A stretch of DNA of 64,000 bases from Paracidovorax konjaci (GTDB lineage: Bacteria > Pseudomonadota > Gammaproteobacteria > Burkholderiales > Burkholderiaceae_C). The notes beneath the pieces were generated by a model. The model was not told the origin of the DNA and did no database searches. It saw nothing but the letters and a program-made list of their open reading frames with translations. Where the stretch lies: positions 144,316 to 208,315 of the forward strand of contig NZ_FOMQ01000008.1 in assembly GCF_900112675.1 (NCBI RefSeq), written 5' to 3'. The position numbers were made by a program, and so were the translations under genes. Shown one piece after another: positions 19,921-29,648 of this stretch; positions within the stretch are counted from its first letter, which is position 1; each line of letters starts with the position of its first letter.

Positions 19921-19926
19921 GGAGCA
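19882..19926. repeat. dispersed palindromic repeat, diverged copy 7, overlapping a coding end
   Basis: Begins ATGCCGCCGGATC and continues AGTGCTATCAAATAAGGAGC. Compared with copies at 33411 and 58901, the flank is intact but the hairpin arms have decayed. It supplies the last residues and the TAA of the adaptor gene. Confidence 0.5.
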
Positions 19927-19983
19927 TTCTTCCATGCCGCACACCGCCCTCCTCCTCCCGGCGCGCCGCCTGAAGGATCTGCC

Positions 19984-22900
19984 ATGAACCTGTCCGCCTG
20001 GTCCATCCGAAACCCCATTCCGGCGGCGATGCTGTTCGTGCTGCTGACCTTCGCGGGCGTGCTGTCGTTCCGTGCGATGAAGGTGCAGAACTTCCCCGAC
20101 ATGGACCTGCCGGTCGTCATGGTCACCGCCGCGCTGCCCGGCGCGGCGCCCGGGCAGCTCGAGACCGACGTGGCGCGCAAGATCGAGAACGCCATCGCCA
20201 CCACGCAGGGCCTCAAGCACATCACGACGACCATCGTGGACGGCACGGCCACCATCGCGGCCGAGTACCGGCTGGAAAAGCCCGTGCAGGAGGCCGTGGA
20301 CGACGTGCGCTCGGCCGTCTCGCGCGTGCGTGCCGACATGCCGGCCGACCTGCGCGACCCCATCGTCACCAAGCTCGAACTCTCCGCGCAGCCCATCCTG
20401 GCGTTCGCGATCGCCTCCGACAAGATGGACGACCAGGCCCTGTCCTGGTTCGTGGACGACACGCTCACCCGCCGCATGCTGGCCGTGCCCGGGGTGGGCG
20501 CGGTGAACCGCGTGGGCGGCGTGCAGCGCGAGGTGCGCGTGGCCATCGACCCGCTGCGCCTGCAGGCGCTGGGCGCCACGGCGGCCGACGTCTCCCGGCA
20601 GTTGCGCCTGGTGCAGACCGAGAGCGCGGGCGGGCGGACCGACCTGGGCGGCGCGGAGCAGCCCGTGCGCACGATCGCGACGGTGCAGACCGCGCAGGAG
20701 ATCGGCATGCTGGAGATTCCGCTGTCGGGCGGCGGCCGCGTGCGCCTGGACCAGCTCGCCACCGTCACCGACACCGTGGCCGAACCGCGCACCGCCGCCC
20801 TGCTGGACGGCAAGCCGGTGATCGGCTTCGAGGTCTCGCGCAGCCGCGGCGCGAGCGAGGTCGAAGTCGGCGCGGGCGTGCAGCGCGCGCTCGACCAGCT
20901 CGTGGCCGAACACCCCGACCTGCACCTGACGCGCACGGTGGACTTCGTGGAGATCGCGAGCGACGAATACGACAGCTCCATGCACCTGCTCTACGAGGGC
21001 GGCGTGCTGGCGATCGTGGTCGTGTGGCTGTTCCTGCGGAACTGGCGCGCCACCATCGTCTCGGCCGTGGCCCTGCCGCTGTCGGTGCTGCCCGCCTTCA
21101 TCGGCATGTATTTCCTGGGCTTCTCGATCAACATCATCACGCTGCTGGCGCTCTCGCTGGTGGTCGGCATCCTGGTGGACGACGCCATCGTGGAGGTCGA
21201 GAACATCGTGCGCCACCTGCGCATGGGCAAGTCGCCCTACCAGGCGGCCATGGAGGCGGCCGACGAGATCGGCCTGGCGGTGATCGCCACCACGTTCACG
21301 CTGATCGCGGTGTTCCTGCCCACGGCCTTCATGAGCGGTATCCCGGGCCGCTTCTTCAAGCAGTTCGGCTGGACGGCCGCGCTCGCGGTGTTCGCCTCGC
21401 TGGTCGTGGCGCGGCTGCTCACGCCGATGATGGCCGCCTACATCCTCAAGCCGCTGCACGGCGAGGAAAAGGAGCCGCGCTGGCTCTCGGCGTACATGCG
21501 CGCCTCGGCCTGGGCCCTGCGCCACCGCGTGGTCACGCTGATCGGCGCGCTGCTGTTCTTCGTGGGGTCGCTGGCACTCATCCCGCTGCTGCCCTCGGGC
21601 TTCATCCCGCCCGACGACAACGCGCAGACCCAGGTCAACCTGGAGCTGCCGCCCGGCAGCCGGCTGCCCGACGCCCGCGCCGCGGTGGCCCTGGCCACGG
21701 AGCGCGTGCTGAAGGTGGGCCACGTGCGCAGCGTCTACACCGCCATCGGCGGAGGCTCGGCCGGCGCCGACCCCATGGCGGGCGGATCGAGCGTGGGCGA
21801 CCCCCGCAAGGCCACGCTCACCCTGCGCTTCGTGGCGCGCGGCGAACGCCCGCGCAAGCAGGAGATCGAGCAGCAGCTGCGCGCCGCCATGGAAGACCTT
21901 CCCGGCGTGCGCGTGAAGATCGGCCTGGGCGGCTCCAACGACAAGTACGTGCTGGCGCTCGCGAGCGAGGACCCGCAGGCCCTCGCCGACACGGCCCGCG
22001 CGGTCGAGCGCGACCTGCGCACGATCTCCGGCATCGGCAACATCGGCTCCAGCGCCAGCCTCGTGCGCCCCGAGATCGTGGTGCGCCCGGACTTCGCCCG
22101 GGCGGCCGACCTCGGCGTGACCAGCAGCGCCATCGCCGAGACCCTGCGCGTAGCCACGGTGGGCGACTACGACCAGAACCTGCCCAAGCTCAACCTCGCG
22201 CAGCGGCAGGTGCCCATCGTCGTGCGCCTGGACGATGCGGCGCGCGAAGACCTCTCGGTGCTGGAACGCCTGGCCGTGCCCGGCGCGCGCGGGCCGGTGC
22301 GCCTGGGCGAGGTCGCGCACCTCGACGTGGGCAGCGGCCCCGCCGTGATCAACCGCTACGACCGTGCGCGCAACGTCAACTTCGAGATCGAACTCGGCTC
22401 GCGCGGCCTGGGCGAGGTCACCGAAGCCGTGCGGGCGCTGCCCTCGGTGCGGCAGATGCCCGCCAGCGTGCGCCTGATCGACGTGGGCGATGCCGAGATG
22501 ATGGGCGAGCTGTTCGCGAGCTTCGGCCTGGCCATGCTCACCGGCGTGGTCTGCATCTACCTGGTGCTGGTGCTGCTCTTCAAGGACTTCCTGCAGCCCG
22601 TGACCATCCTGATGGCGCTGCCGCTCTCGCTGGGCGGTGCGTTCGTGGGCCTGCTGATCGCGGGCAAGAGCTTCTCGATGCCCTCGCTCATCGGGCTCAT
22701 CATGCTCATGGGCATCGCCACGAAGAACTCCATCCTGCTGGTGGAGTACGCCATCGTCGCGCGGCGCGACCAGGGCATGGGCCGGCTGGAGGCCCTGCTG
22801 GATGCCTGCCACAAGCGCGCGCGGCCCATCATCATGACCACCCTCGCCATGGGAGCGGGCATGCTGCCCATCGCCCTGGCCTGGGGCGGCGCGGACATGA

Positions 22901-23067
22901 GCTTCCGCTCGCCCATGGCCGTGGCGGTGATCGGCGGCCTCATCACCTCCACGGTGCTGAGCCTGCTGGTGGTGCCGGCGGTGTTCACCTACGTGGACGA
23001 TTTCGCGCAGTGGTTCCAGCGCCGGGTGATGCGGCGGCCCGCGGCACCGCTGCAGCAGAACAGTTAG
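19984..23067 (+). CDS. RND multidrug/metabolite efflux pump (HAE1 family)
   Basis: Inner-membrane proton-driven exporter of 1027 residues, the usual length for AcrB/MexB-like pumps. The N-terminus SIRNPIPAAMLFVLLTFAGV is the first TM helix. TM4 carries the proton-relay pair in LVVGILVDDAIVEVENIVRH. Two duplicated halves are visible, the second with KNSILLVEYAIVARRDQGM. The third gene of the pump set, it completes a TetR-OMF-MFP-RND operon directly behind the NRPS-GT-MbtH genes. The pump most likely exports, or gives self-protection from, the cluster's product. The alternative is a general multidrug pump that only happens to be adjacent. Confidence 0.95.
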   Translation: MNLSAWSIRNPIPAAMLFVLLTFAGVLSFRAMKVQNFPDMDLPVVMVTAALPGAAPGQLETDVARKIENAIATTQGLKHITTTIVDGTATIAAEYRLEKPVQEAVDDVRSAVSRVRADMPADLRDPIVTKLELSAQPILAFAIASDKMDDQALSWFVDDTLTRRMLAVPGVGAVNRVGGVQREVRVAIDPLRLQALGATAADVSRQLRLVQTESAGGRTDLGGAEQPVRTIATVQTAQEIGMLEIPLSGGGRVRLDQLATVTDTVAEPRTAALLDGKPVIGFEVSRSRGASEVEVGAGVQRALDQLVAEHPDLHLTRTVDFVEIASDEYDSSMHLLYEGGVLAIVVVWLFLRNWRATIVSAVALPLSVLPAFIGMYFLGFSINIITLLALSLVVGILVDDAIVEVENIVRHLRMGKSPYQAAMEAADEIGLAVIATTFTLIAVFLPTAFMSGIPGRFFKQFGWTAALAVFASLVVARLLTPMMAAYILKPLHGEEKEPRWLSAYMRASAWALRHRVVTLIGALLFFVGSLALIPLLPSGFIPPDDNAQTQVNLELPPGSRLPDARAAVALATERVLKVGHVRSVYTAIGGGSAGADPMAGGSSVGDPRKATLTLRFVARGERPRKQEIEQQLRAAMEDLPGVRVKIGLGGSNDKYVLALASEDPQALADTARAVERDLRTISGIGNIGSSASLVRPEIVVRPDFARAADLGVTSSAIAETLRVATVGDYDQNLPKLNLAQRQVPIVVRLDDAAREDLSVLERLAVPGARGPVRLGEVAHLDVGSGPAVINRYDRARNVNFEIELGSRGLGEVTEAVRALPSVRQMPASVRLIDVGDAEMMGELFASFGLAMLTGVVCIYLVLVLLFKDFLQPVTILMALPLSLGGAFVGLLIAGKSFSMPSLIGLIMLMGIATKNSILLVEYAIVARRDQGMGRLEALLDACHKRARPIIMTTLAMGAGMLPIALAWGGADMSFRSPMAVAVIGGLITSTVLSLLVVPAVFTYVDDFAQWFQRRVMRRPAAPLQQNS

Positions 23068-23197
23068 GCACAGGGGGCGCGGGCGCCATCCCCAAAGGAG
23101 TCTGCGCCCTGTGGGGATGACGGAGCACGGCCTGCGATCCGCCGAGGCTCGCCCTAGCGGGCACGAACGGCCCGTCCATGCACACCCGTCCGAAAGG

Positions 23198-23222
23198 TTC
23201 GCGCCGAGGGATACGGCTTCGT
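23198..23222 (+). promoter_or_regulatory. PIP box (HrpX/HrpB-type)
   Basis: TTCGC, exactly 15 bases, then TTCGT: a perfect TTCGB-N15-TTCGB plant-inducible-promoter box. It ends 70 bp before the GTG start of the large gene downstream. I do not see a clear canonical -10 at the customary 30-32 bp. In Xanthomonas, Ralstonia and Acidovorax such boxes mark HrpX/HrpB-controlled type III secretion genes. Confidence 0.75.
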
Positions 23223-23292
23223 GCATTCGAGGACATTTCGCAAAGTCTTCTGGACGATGGGGCAATAAACCGTCCTCGAAGGAGACTCTGCC

Positions 23293-26200
23293 GTGCGCGC
23301 GAATAAAGCAGGAGAAATCCACCAAGTCGTACCCCAGGCATCTGGAAACAAGGCTGTGGAGGTACCTCAGCCTTCCCAAGGCAGCAGCACTCTAAAAAAA
23401 CCCAAGGGTCTCGCATCGCGGGAAAAAACCGGGGCGGACGCGATCTACACCACCTCCAACATAGCGCCGCGCTCCCAGAAGGGCGTACTCACCAAACTCA
23501 AGGGTCTCTGGAAAGCCGGCAAGGTCACTTTCAATACCAGCGTGGGCCCGCTGGCATCGGGCACCCAGACCCAGCATCCGGTAGGGCGCCAGAATCAGGT
23601 TCAGGCGCCGCGGTTCGGCGGCGGCAGCGAGGTGCATCTTCCCCAAGCGACCAAGGCGGGTCTGGCCGAGGCTGTCGAACAGAGCCTCCGGCCCCACCAG
23701 ACCGGGCACGTGCCGCACAACGGCGTCTCCGGTCGCGCCGCGGCCGTGTTAGGCACGACAGGGCATTGGGCCCAGCAGGCGCTGTCGGTGATGTCGCTGG
23801 GCAAAGGGCCGGCGAGCGTGCCCAGCGATGCGCTCGACATGCTGTACGACCAACTGGACTTCCCGAAGAACGAGCGGAAGGATCCGGGTGGGGCTGCAAC
23901 GGAGAGCCCAGACGCCCAACCCGCCGTGTTGGACCACCTGCGCAATCTCGTCCATTCGGAGAAAGCCAAGGCCGTGATCCACTTGGCCAGTCAGGCCACG
24001 TTTCCCGATGGCGAAAGCGTCGACACGGACGGTGCCCTGCAGCGACTGACCGCTGCCGCAAACCAGGCTCTTGACAAAGCGAAGGGAGATGCCGAACGCT
24101 ACATCGCAGACTTGGCCGCGCAGTGGCTGGACAGCGTGCCGCCCGTCCTGCACGAACGGCTGGGGGCGTCGGCGGACACCTTGATCAGCGCGCTGAACCA
24201 CGGCGCCACCGTGCCAGATGCCCTCGGTGCGGAGCTGCTGATCAATGCCGTGCGAGCGGCCTTCCCCGGCGACCCCGCCGAAATGGTGCAGGCGATGGAG
24301 GAACTCTCCCGCAGTAGCCCGGCCCGGCTGGCCGGCAAGGTGGACGCGGCTTTCCAGCCAACGGCCCTGGAGCGCGCTGTTTCCGACGGAGACCCTTTAC
24401 TGCGGCTGGCCTGCGCGCTGGCCCGGCAGCCGGGGGGCTACCGCATGCTGTCCCGGATGACCGTGCCGCCCGCCACGGGAGATCAGCAAGCCGCCCTGCA
24501 GGTGGCGATGTCGGCCGCCGTCGAGCTGCAGGCGCTGCGCACCCGCTCGCCCGGCATTCCTGTCCGCGGGCCCCAGGCCGAATGGCTGCAGGCGGCGGCC
24601 GCGCAGGCCTTCCGTGAAGCCAGCCCGACAGGCGAGGCGCCACCCTGCTCGCCCGAACAGGTTTCCCGGCAGCGCTTGGCATTCCGCGGCGTGCAGAACG
24701 GCTTCATGACCAACGAATCCGGCTCGAGCTATGACCGTGTGCGCCGACGCCTGGACCAATTCAGCGACGGAGCCCTGGACCAGACCAGCCAGCGCAATGC
24801 ACGCGCCGCCTCGGGGCGCATGGGGCGGATCCAGAACTGGCTGTCGGGCGGACTGCCCAAGGCCATGGCTACGAACTCCGCGAACATGGAAGGGCTGTTG
24901 GCCCCGGCGCTGCCTGCCATTGCCGAATGGTTGCCCGGCACTCGGCCCACGATGTGGCGCAAGTCCGTGATGCGCCAGATGACCAAGACCGCCAGCGAGA
25001 ACGGCATGCTTCCGCGCCGCGACGAAGCCGTGGCCTCGCTGCATCGCACGGCGATCGACATCCGCGCCCACCTGCAGGCACGCTCCGGCCCCCAGGCAGC
25101 ACCCGTTGAGAAACTGATGCTCGGCATACTGGAAGAGCTGGGGCTGGGCGCCGGCACCCGCACTCCGGCACAGACCGCTCTCAAGCACCTGGGCCAGCGC
25201 TTTTTTCAGCAGGTGGAGGCCCGTTTGGGGCCGCAGGGACTGGCCGGGCTGCCCCCGGGATTGCACGCGTCATGGCAGTCGTTGCGAGGAAGCCACCCCA
25301 ACGCCGGGCACCTGTTGCGGCTGATGAGCGAACACATCGATCTGCGGGCCCTCGCCGACGACACGGCGCCGCACGCCGAGGTCACCAGCCAGGTCGCCCG
25401 GGGCATGCGCACCGACGACATCGCCCGGCAGGCCATCGTTGCCTTCACAGAGGTCGCCTCTGCCGCTGGGATCGCCGTCCACGGTGAATCACCGCAGACC
25501 CGGGCACTGTCCAACCTCATGCAGGCCACCGCCTCCGCCCTGGCAGCCGTGAAGCCAGTGGCGGCTTTGCGGTCGCTGCGCATCGAAACGTTCGAGGCGG
25601 TCGAGAACCAGCTCGCGCGCGACTGGGTGGCCATCCTGCCCGAAGGCGAGCGGCCCTCCTGGAACGAGGCGCTGCAGCAGGTGCAGAAGGCCTGGCCCAC
25701 CCGGTTTCGGGAGAGCTGGGACGCCATGAAAGCCTCGGGTGCAGATGCAAGCCGGCTGATGCGCGCCTTGGTCGACGCCGCCAGCGCCGTGCCGTGGAGC
25801 CCCCCCCGTATGGACCCGGACTCTCCCTCCCACAGCGCTGCGCCCCGCAAGGTGGCCGATGCCATCGCTCAGGCCGCGCCGGCGCTGCAGTCGCTGCAAA
25901 GGGATGTTCACGTCAACCGCTTCGAACTCGCCATCTCGGACACGGTGACGTTGTTCAATGACGTGCGGGGGCCGGCCGATGCGGCCGAGGTGATGAAATC
26001 GCTGGCGCACCGCATCAGCCTGGGCGAGAAGATCAAGAGCAGCGATGCGCGGCAGGCCCGGCTGGAACTCGGAAAAGCCATTTCGGTGGCCACCGCCACG
26101 CCGGAACTCCTGACACCGATCGCGGGCATCGGCCTGGGTCGCGAACGCTCGATGGACCTGAACATGGTGGGCGCGGCCATGCAGATGCAGATCGGGACCA

Positions 26201-28086
26201 CCGACTCCAAGAACGCCAGCCTGGGCCTCAGCGTCGGCCTTCGAGGCGCCCTCGGGCACGCGGACCACGAGTTCAACCTCGAGAACGACGAAGCGGGTAT
26301 CGCTCTGCGGTTCGACCTGCGGCTGGAGGCGGGCGGCGAAACCTCCACGGCCCAGGGCGTGAGCCTGCGCATGCAACGCACCGCGAACCACGAAGACACG
26401 CTGCGGCGCCACTTCACGGACGTGCTCACCGGCCTGGCCCGGGGCAGCGGTGCGCAGTCCGGCGATGCGGCATCGCAGGACGCGCTGGCCCTCCTGCTGG
26501 ACCAGCATCCTGCTCTGGCGGTGGCCGAACTCTCCAACACCCGGCGCGCCCGCACCTCCGAACTGGCCTTCGGCGCCAATGCCACGGTCCGTGCCAGGGG
26601 CTCCCGGGAACGGGACCTGGACGACCGCAGAGCCAGCCGCCAAGCCGTCGGCATCGGGGTCCAGGCAGGAGTGGCCAGCAACACCTTGCGCTTGCGCTCC
26701 GTACAGACCGAGAGCCGTTCGGGGCTCAATGTGGAGGAATACAAGCTGTCCGCCCAGCACCGTGCCGACATCCGCGCGGGTGCCGGTGCCAGCGTGGGCT
26801 TGGTGTCCGGGTCCCGTTACGACCCGAAAAAAGCGGCCCAGGTGCGCGGGGTCAGCGTGGAGGCCCGCAAGCAACTGGCGTACAGCGGCGTCGACACGAC
26901 CCTGCGCATGACGACGCGCCACGGCGAGACTTGGGCGGACCAGACCCAGATGATCAGGGAATTCGAAAACCTGGACGATTTCCTGCAAGAACTCGAACAC
27001 CGGCAGCACGAGTTCGTCGCCGCGATCGCCACACGCGATGGTGTGCCGGGGGCCGATCCTGCCGAGAAGACGGGCCGCGCCTGGCTGCGCCTGCAGGACA
27101 CCCTGGCGCAGGCCGCTGCCGCCAGTGCTCCTGGCATGGTGTTCTCGGTAGTGACCAAACTGCGGCCCCAGGCGGCCGAGGCCTACGACAAGTTGCAGGG
27201 CCTCATCCAGACCGCGACCGAGGCCGGCGATCCGGGCAAGGCGGATGGCTACCGAAGGAAGGTAAGGGCCCTGCTGAACAGCCACGATGCCTGGGTCGCC
27301 AACAACCTGCAGTTCAAGACAAAGGCCAAGGACGAGTCCTCGCAGAGCGCCATGCTGGGCGTGCTCCAGGGCAAGGCAGCCGCGGAATCCACTCGCCTGC
27401 ATGAGTTCCTGCCCGCAGGCGCCCAGCAGGTGGGCCGAACACCGCAGCAGCACGCGTCCGCGCCCGAAGACCACTCCGAGCGTTGGACACCCCGCCTCAC
27501 GCCGGCAGGCAGGCCGCTCCCGCTGGAACCTGTGCCGGAGGCGCTGACGGAGCCTGGGACCGACCCGCGAGTGGCATGGGGTGTCCGGGCCGAAACGCAG
27601 GCGGGCAAGGAACTGGTTCAGGCGCAGCAGCATGCACAACGCCTATTCGATAGGGTACCGGACCCGGCGAAGCCGTCCTCGCAACCCACGGCCCCGCACC
27701 GCCCCAGAGTCACCCTGGGCGAGCTGATGCGGAAGGATCCGTTTCCCGTTCAGCCCTACGGTCCGGACCACGTTCCCCATCCACTGCCAAGGCCTCCGGG
27801 CACATCCTTCCGGCATTGGATTGCGGCATCGCAATCTGCATCCGCCCCCGCCCACCTGGACAGCGATCTTGCCGCCCAGCCTCGGGCACTGCCGCGGGAC
27901 ACCGCGGGCGAAGAGCGCCCAAGCTACCCGCTGCCGCTTCCGCCCTTCAGCTTCGACTCCCAGCCGAAGGCGCCGAAGCCCCAGGCCTTCGGGTCACCGT
28001 CAGAGGGTTATATGTTGCCGGAACCGCCCGCAGGAGAGACGCCATCCGCCCGACCTCGCCCCGGCCATTCGGCTCGCCAACGGTAA
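23293..28086 (+). CDS. candidate HrpX-regulated type III effector, 1597 residues
   Basis: A very large soluble protein with no signal peptide or membrane helix. The first 60 residues are rich in Ser/Gln/Pro/Lys, as expected for a type III secretion signal. Residues about 180-870 look like an alpha-helical scaffold. Residues about 875-1260 alternate strand-like segments (LGLSVGLRGAL, IGVGVQAGV-type patterns), followed by helices. From about 1396 the protein is Pro-rich and disordered. The GTG start is preceded by GAAGGAG at good spacing, and a perfect PIP box lies 70 bp upstream. I see no WxxxE motif (against AvrE), no SKWP repeats and no AWR triad, so I cannot place it in a named effector family. 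Remote AWR/RipA or HopAS/XopZ kinship stays possible. The effector role rests mainly on the PIP box. Confidence 0.7.
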   Translation: MRANKAGEIHQVVPQASGNKAVEVPQPSQGSSTLKKPKGLASREKTGADAIYTTSNIAPRSQKGVLTKLKGLWKAGKVTFNTSVGPLASGTQTQHPVGRQNQVQAPRFGGGSEVHLPQATKAGLAEAVEQSLRPHQTGHVPHNGVSGRAAAVLGTTGHWAQQALSVMSLGKGPASVPSDALDMLYDQLDFPKNERKDPGGAATESPDAQPAVLDHLRNLVHSEKAKAVIHLASQATFPDGESVDTDGALQRLTAAANQALDKAKGDAERYIADLAAQWLDSVPPVLHERLGASADTLISALNHGATVPDALGAELLINAVRAAFPGDPAEMVQAMEELSRSSPARLAGKVDAAFQPTALERAVSDGDPLLRLACALARQPGGYRMLSRMTVPPATGDQQAALQVAMSAAVELQALRTRSPGIPVRGPQAEWLQAAAAQAFREASPTGEAPPCSPEQVSRQRLAFRGVQNGFMTNESGSSYDRVRRRLDQFSDGALDQTSQRNARAASGRMGRIQNWLSGGLPKAMATNSANMEGLLAPALPAIAEWLPGTRPTMWRKSVMRQMTKTASENGMLPRRDEAVASLHRTAIDIRAHLQARSGPQAAPVEKLMLGILEELGLGAGTRTPAQTALKHLGQRFFQQVEARLGPQGLAGLPPGLHASWQSLRGSHPNAGHLLRLMSEHIDLRALADDTAPHAEVTSQVARGMRTDDIARQAIVAFTEVASAAGIAVHGESPQTRALSNLMQATASALAAVKPVAALRSLRIETFEAVENQLARDWVAILPEGERPSWNEALQQVQKAWPTRFRESWDAMKASGADASRLMRALVDAASAVPWSPPRMDPDSPSHSAAPRKVADAIAQAAPALQSLQRDVHVNRFELAISDTVTLFNDVRGPADAAEVMKSLAHRISLGEKIKSSDARQARLELGKAISVATATPELLTPIAGIGLGRERSMDLNMVGAAMQMQIGTTDSKNASLGLSVGLRGALGHADHEFNLENDEAGIALRFDLRLEAGGETSTAQGVSLRMQRTANHEDTLRRHFTDVLTGLARGSGAQSGDAASQDALALLLDQHPALAVAELSNTRRARTSELAFGANATVRARGSRERDLDDRRASRQAVGIGVQAGVASNTLRLRSVQTESRSGLNVEEYKLSAQHRADIRAGAGASVGLVSGSRYDPKKAAQVRGVSVEARKQLAYSGVDTTLRMTTRHGETWADQTQMIREFENLDDFLQELEHRQHEFVAAIATRDGVPGADPAEKTGRAWLRLQDTLAQAAAASAPGMVFSVVTKLRPQAAEAYDKLQGLIQTATEAGDPGKADGYRRKVRALLNSHDAWVANNLQFKTKAKDESSQSAMLGVLQGKAAAESTRLHEFLPAGAQQVGRTPQQHASAPEDHSERWTPRLTPAGRPLPLEPVPEALTEPGTDPRVAWGVRAETQAGKELVQAQQHAQRLFDRVPDPAKPSSQPTAPHRPRVTLGELMRKDPFPVQPYGPDHVPHPLPRPPGTSFRHWIAASQSASAPAHLDSDLAAQPRALPRDTAGEERPSYPLPLPPFSFDSQPKAPKPQAFGSPSEGYMLPEPPAGETPSARPRPGHSARQR

Positions 28087-28291
28087 GCCATGTTCCACCG
28101 AAACCGTCTGCAGCCCCCTCCGATCATCCGGCAGCGCCACGGGCGAGCGTGCAACGATGAGGCCGGACGCGTTACTGTCCCTGCCCGGTCCTTGCCGCCG
28201 CCACGCGCGCAAGGCAGCGAACAGTAGTGGATTCCCTCCATTGCGCCGGCTTTCATGGTCCATCCGTGCACGGATAATGCGGCGACCCACC

Positions 28292-29503
28292 ATGAACCTC
28301 GTCGCGCTGAACATCGACACGATCCCGCTGGGGCAGCCGCTGCCCTTCGTACTGCGCGGCTCCAACGGCGTGCTGCTGGCGCAGCGGGGGTATGTGATCC
28401 GCAACCGCGAAGAGCTGAACCAGCTGGTGGCGCGCGGGCTCGACCTCTGCGTGGACACCGACGAGTCGGGCGACAGCCACCGCGCCTACCTGGCCCAGCT
28501 CCAGAAGATGCTCTTCACGGACACCTCGCTCGGGCAGATCGCGGCGATGAAGATCACGGCAGGCGCCAGCGCGGGGCGGGACCGGGCCACCGCGGCGAAC
28601 GGCCCGCCCGACTGGCCGGAACTGCAGCTGCGGTCCACGCAGTTGCTGCGGGCGCCTCCGCCCGCCGGAGAATTCGGCGAACGCTTCGAAGCGCTGCATG
28701 GCGAACTGGCCCGCCACTGCGCGGCCACCCCGGACGCCACGCTGCTCGCGCTCATCTACCTTTCCGGGCAGGAAATGCAGCAGTACAGCGGCACGCACGC
28801 GATGCTCGTGTCCTGCGTGTGCATGATCGCCGCCGCCGAGCACCTGCGCTGGCCCGTGCCCCGCGTGCTGCAGCTCGGGCGCGCCGCCCTGTCCATGAAC
28901 ATCGCCATGACCACGCTGCAGGACCAGCTGGCGGTGCAGACGCAGCCCCTGTCGAGCCAGCAGCTGGCCGATATCGAGAGCCATGCCGCCCGCGCCGAGG
29001 CGCTGCTGCGGCAGCTCGGCGTGGGCGACCCCGTCTGGCTCGAAGCCGTGCGCAGCCACCACCAGCGCGCACCGGGCCCGCTTGCCGCGAAGAGCGAGGC
29101 CCAGCAGCTCGCCCGCCTCATCCAGCGGGCCGACATCTTCGCCGCGCGCCTGGCACCGCGCGCTTCGCGCGCGCCCATGCCGGTCACGGCCGCCATGCAG
29201 GCCACCTATTACGACGAGGCGCACCAGGTCGACGAGGCGGGCTCGGCCCTGGTCAAGGCGCTGGGCGTGTACCCGCCGGGCGCCTTCGTCCGGCTGGCCA
29301 CCCAGGAAGTCGCCGTGGTGCTGCGCCGCGGCGCCAGCGCCACCACCCCGCGCGTGGCCGTGGTGCTCAACCGCAACGGCATGCCCACCGGCGAGCCGAT
29401 TCCGCGCGACACCGCGCAGGCCGCCTGGAAGATCACCGGGGCCGTCGCCCTGCGCGACGTGCGCGTGCAATTGCCGCTCTCGCGCCTGCTGGCGCTCGTC
29501 TGA
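28292..29503 (+). CDS. HD-GYP-like protein with degenerate metal site
   Basis: A 403-residue cytoplasmic protein. The N-terminal part (about 1-100) resembles the DUF3391-like extension found before some HD-GYP domains. The C-terminal part follows the HD-GYP helical layout: QYSGTHAMLVSCVC, then a stretch aligned to the HDIGK motif that reads LSMNIAMTTL, then ESHAARAEALLRQLG and VRSHHQRAPG. The catalytic His-Asp and the GYP triad are absent, so cyclic-di-GMP hydrolysis is unlikely and a binding or scaffold role is more plausible. ATG 28292 was chosen because upstream in-frame codons look non-coding. It stands alone between the effector and a glutathione peroxidase. Confidence 0.7.
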   Translation: MNLVALNIDTIPLGQPLPFVLRGSNGVLLAQRGYVIRNREELNQLVARGLDLCVDTDESGDSHRAYLAQLQKMLFTDTSLGQIAAMKITAGASAGRDRATAANGPPDWPELQLRSTQLLRAPPPAGEFGERFEALHGELARHCAATPDATLLALIYLSGQEMQQYSGTHAMLVSCVCMIAAAEHLRWPVPRVLQLGRAALSMNIAMTTLQDQLAVQTQPLSSQQLADIESHAARAEALLRQLGVGDPVWLEAVRSHHQRAPGPLAAKSEAQQLARLIQRADIFAARLAPRASRAPMPVTAAMQATYYDEAHQVDEAGSALVKALGVYPPGAFVRLATQEVAVVLRRGASATTPRVAVVLNRNGMPTGEPIPRDTAQAAWKITGAVALRDVRVQLPLSRLLALV

Positions 29504-29648
29504 AGCGCCGGGCTGCCGACCCTGCCCCAGCCGCCGCCTGGGTCTCGGCCGCATGGCCGGAAAGCCGACGGCCGGCATACCCGACAGTGCAATGCGCCGC
29601 CGACCTTGCTACCCTCCACCTCCCGAACCCTGCCCACTGGAGCCGCCC

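Noticed and set aside
23218..23241. Second TTCG pair just after the PIP box
   Set aside because: The spacing is 14 bases, one short of the PIP consensus; the pair at 23198-23222 has exactly 15.
18421..23379. 1652-residue open frame on the minus strand across the RND operon
   Set aside because: It mirrors the codon periodicity of the pump genes on the plus strand, is His/Arg/Gly-rich and shows no motif. High-GC shadow.
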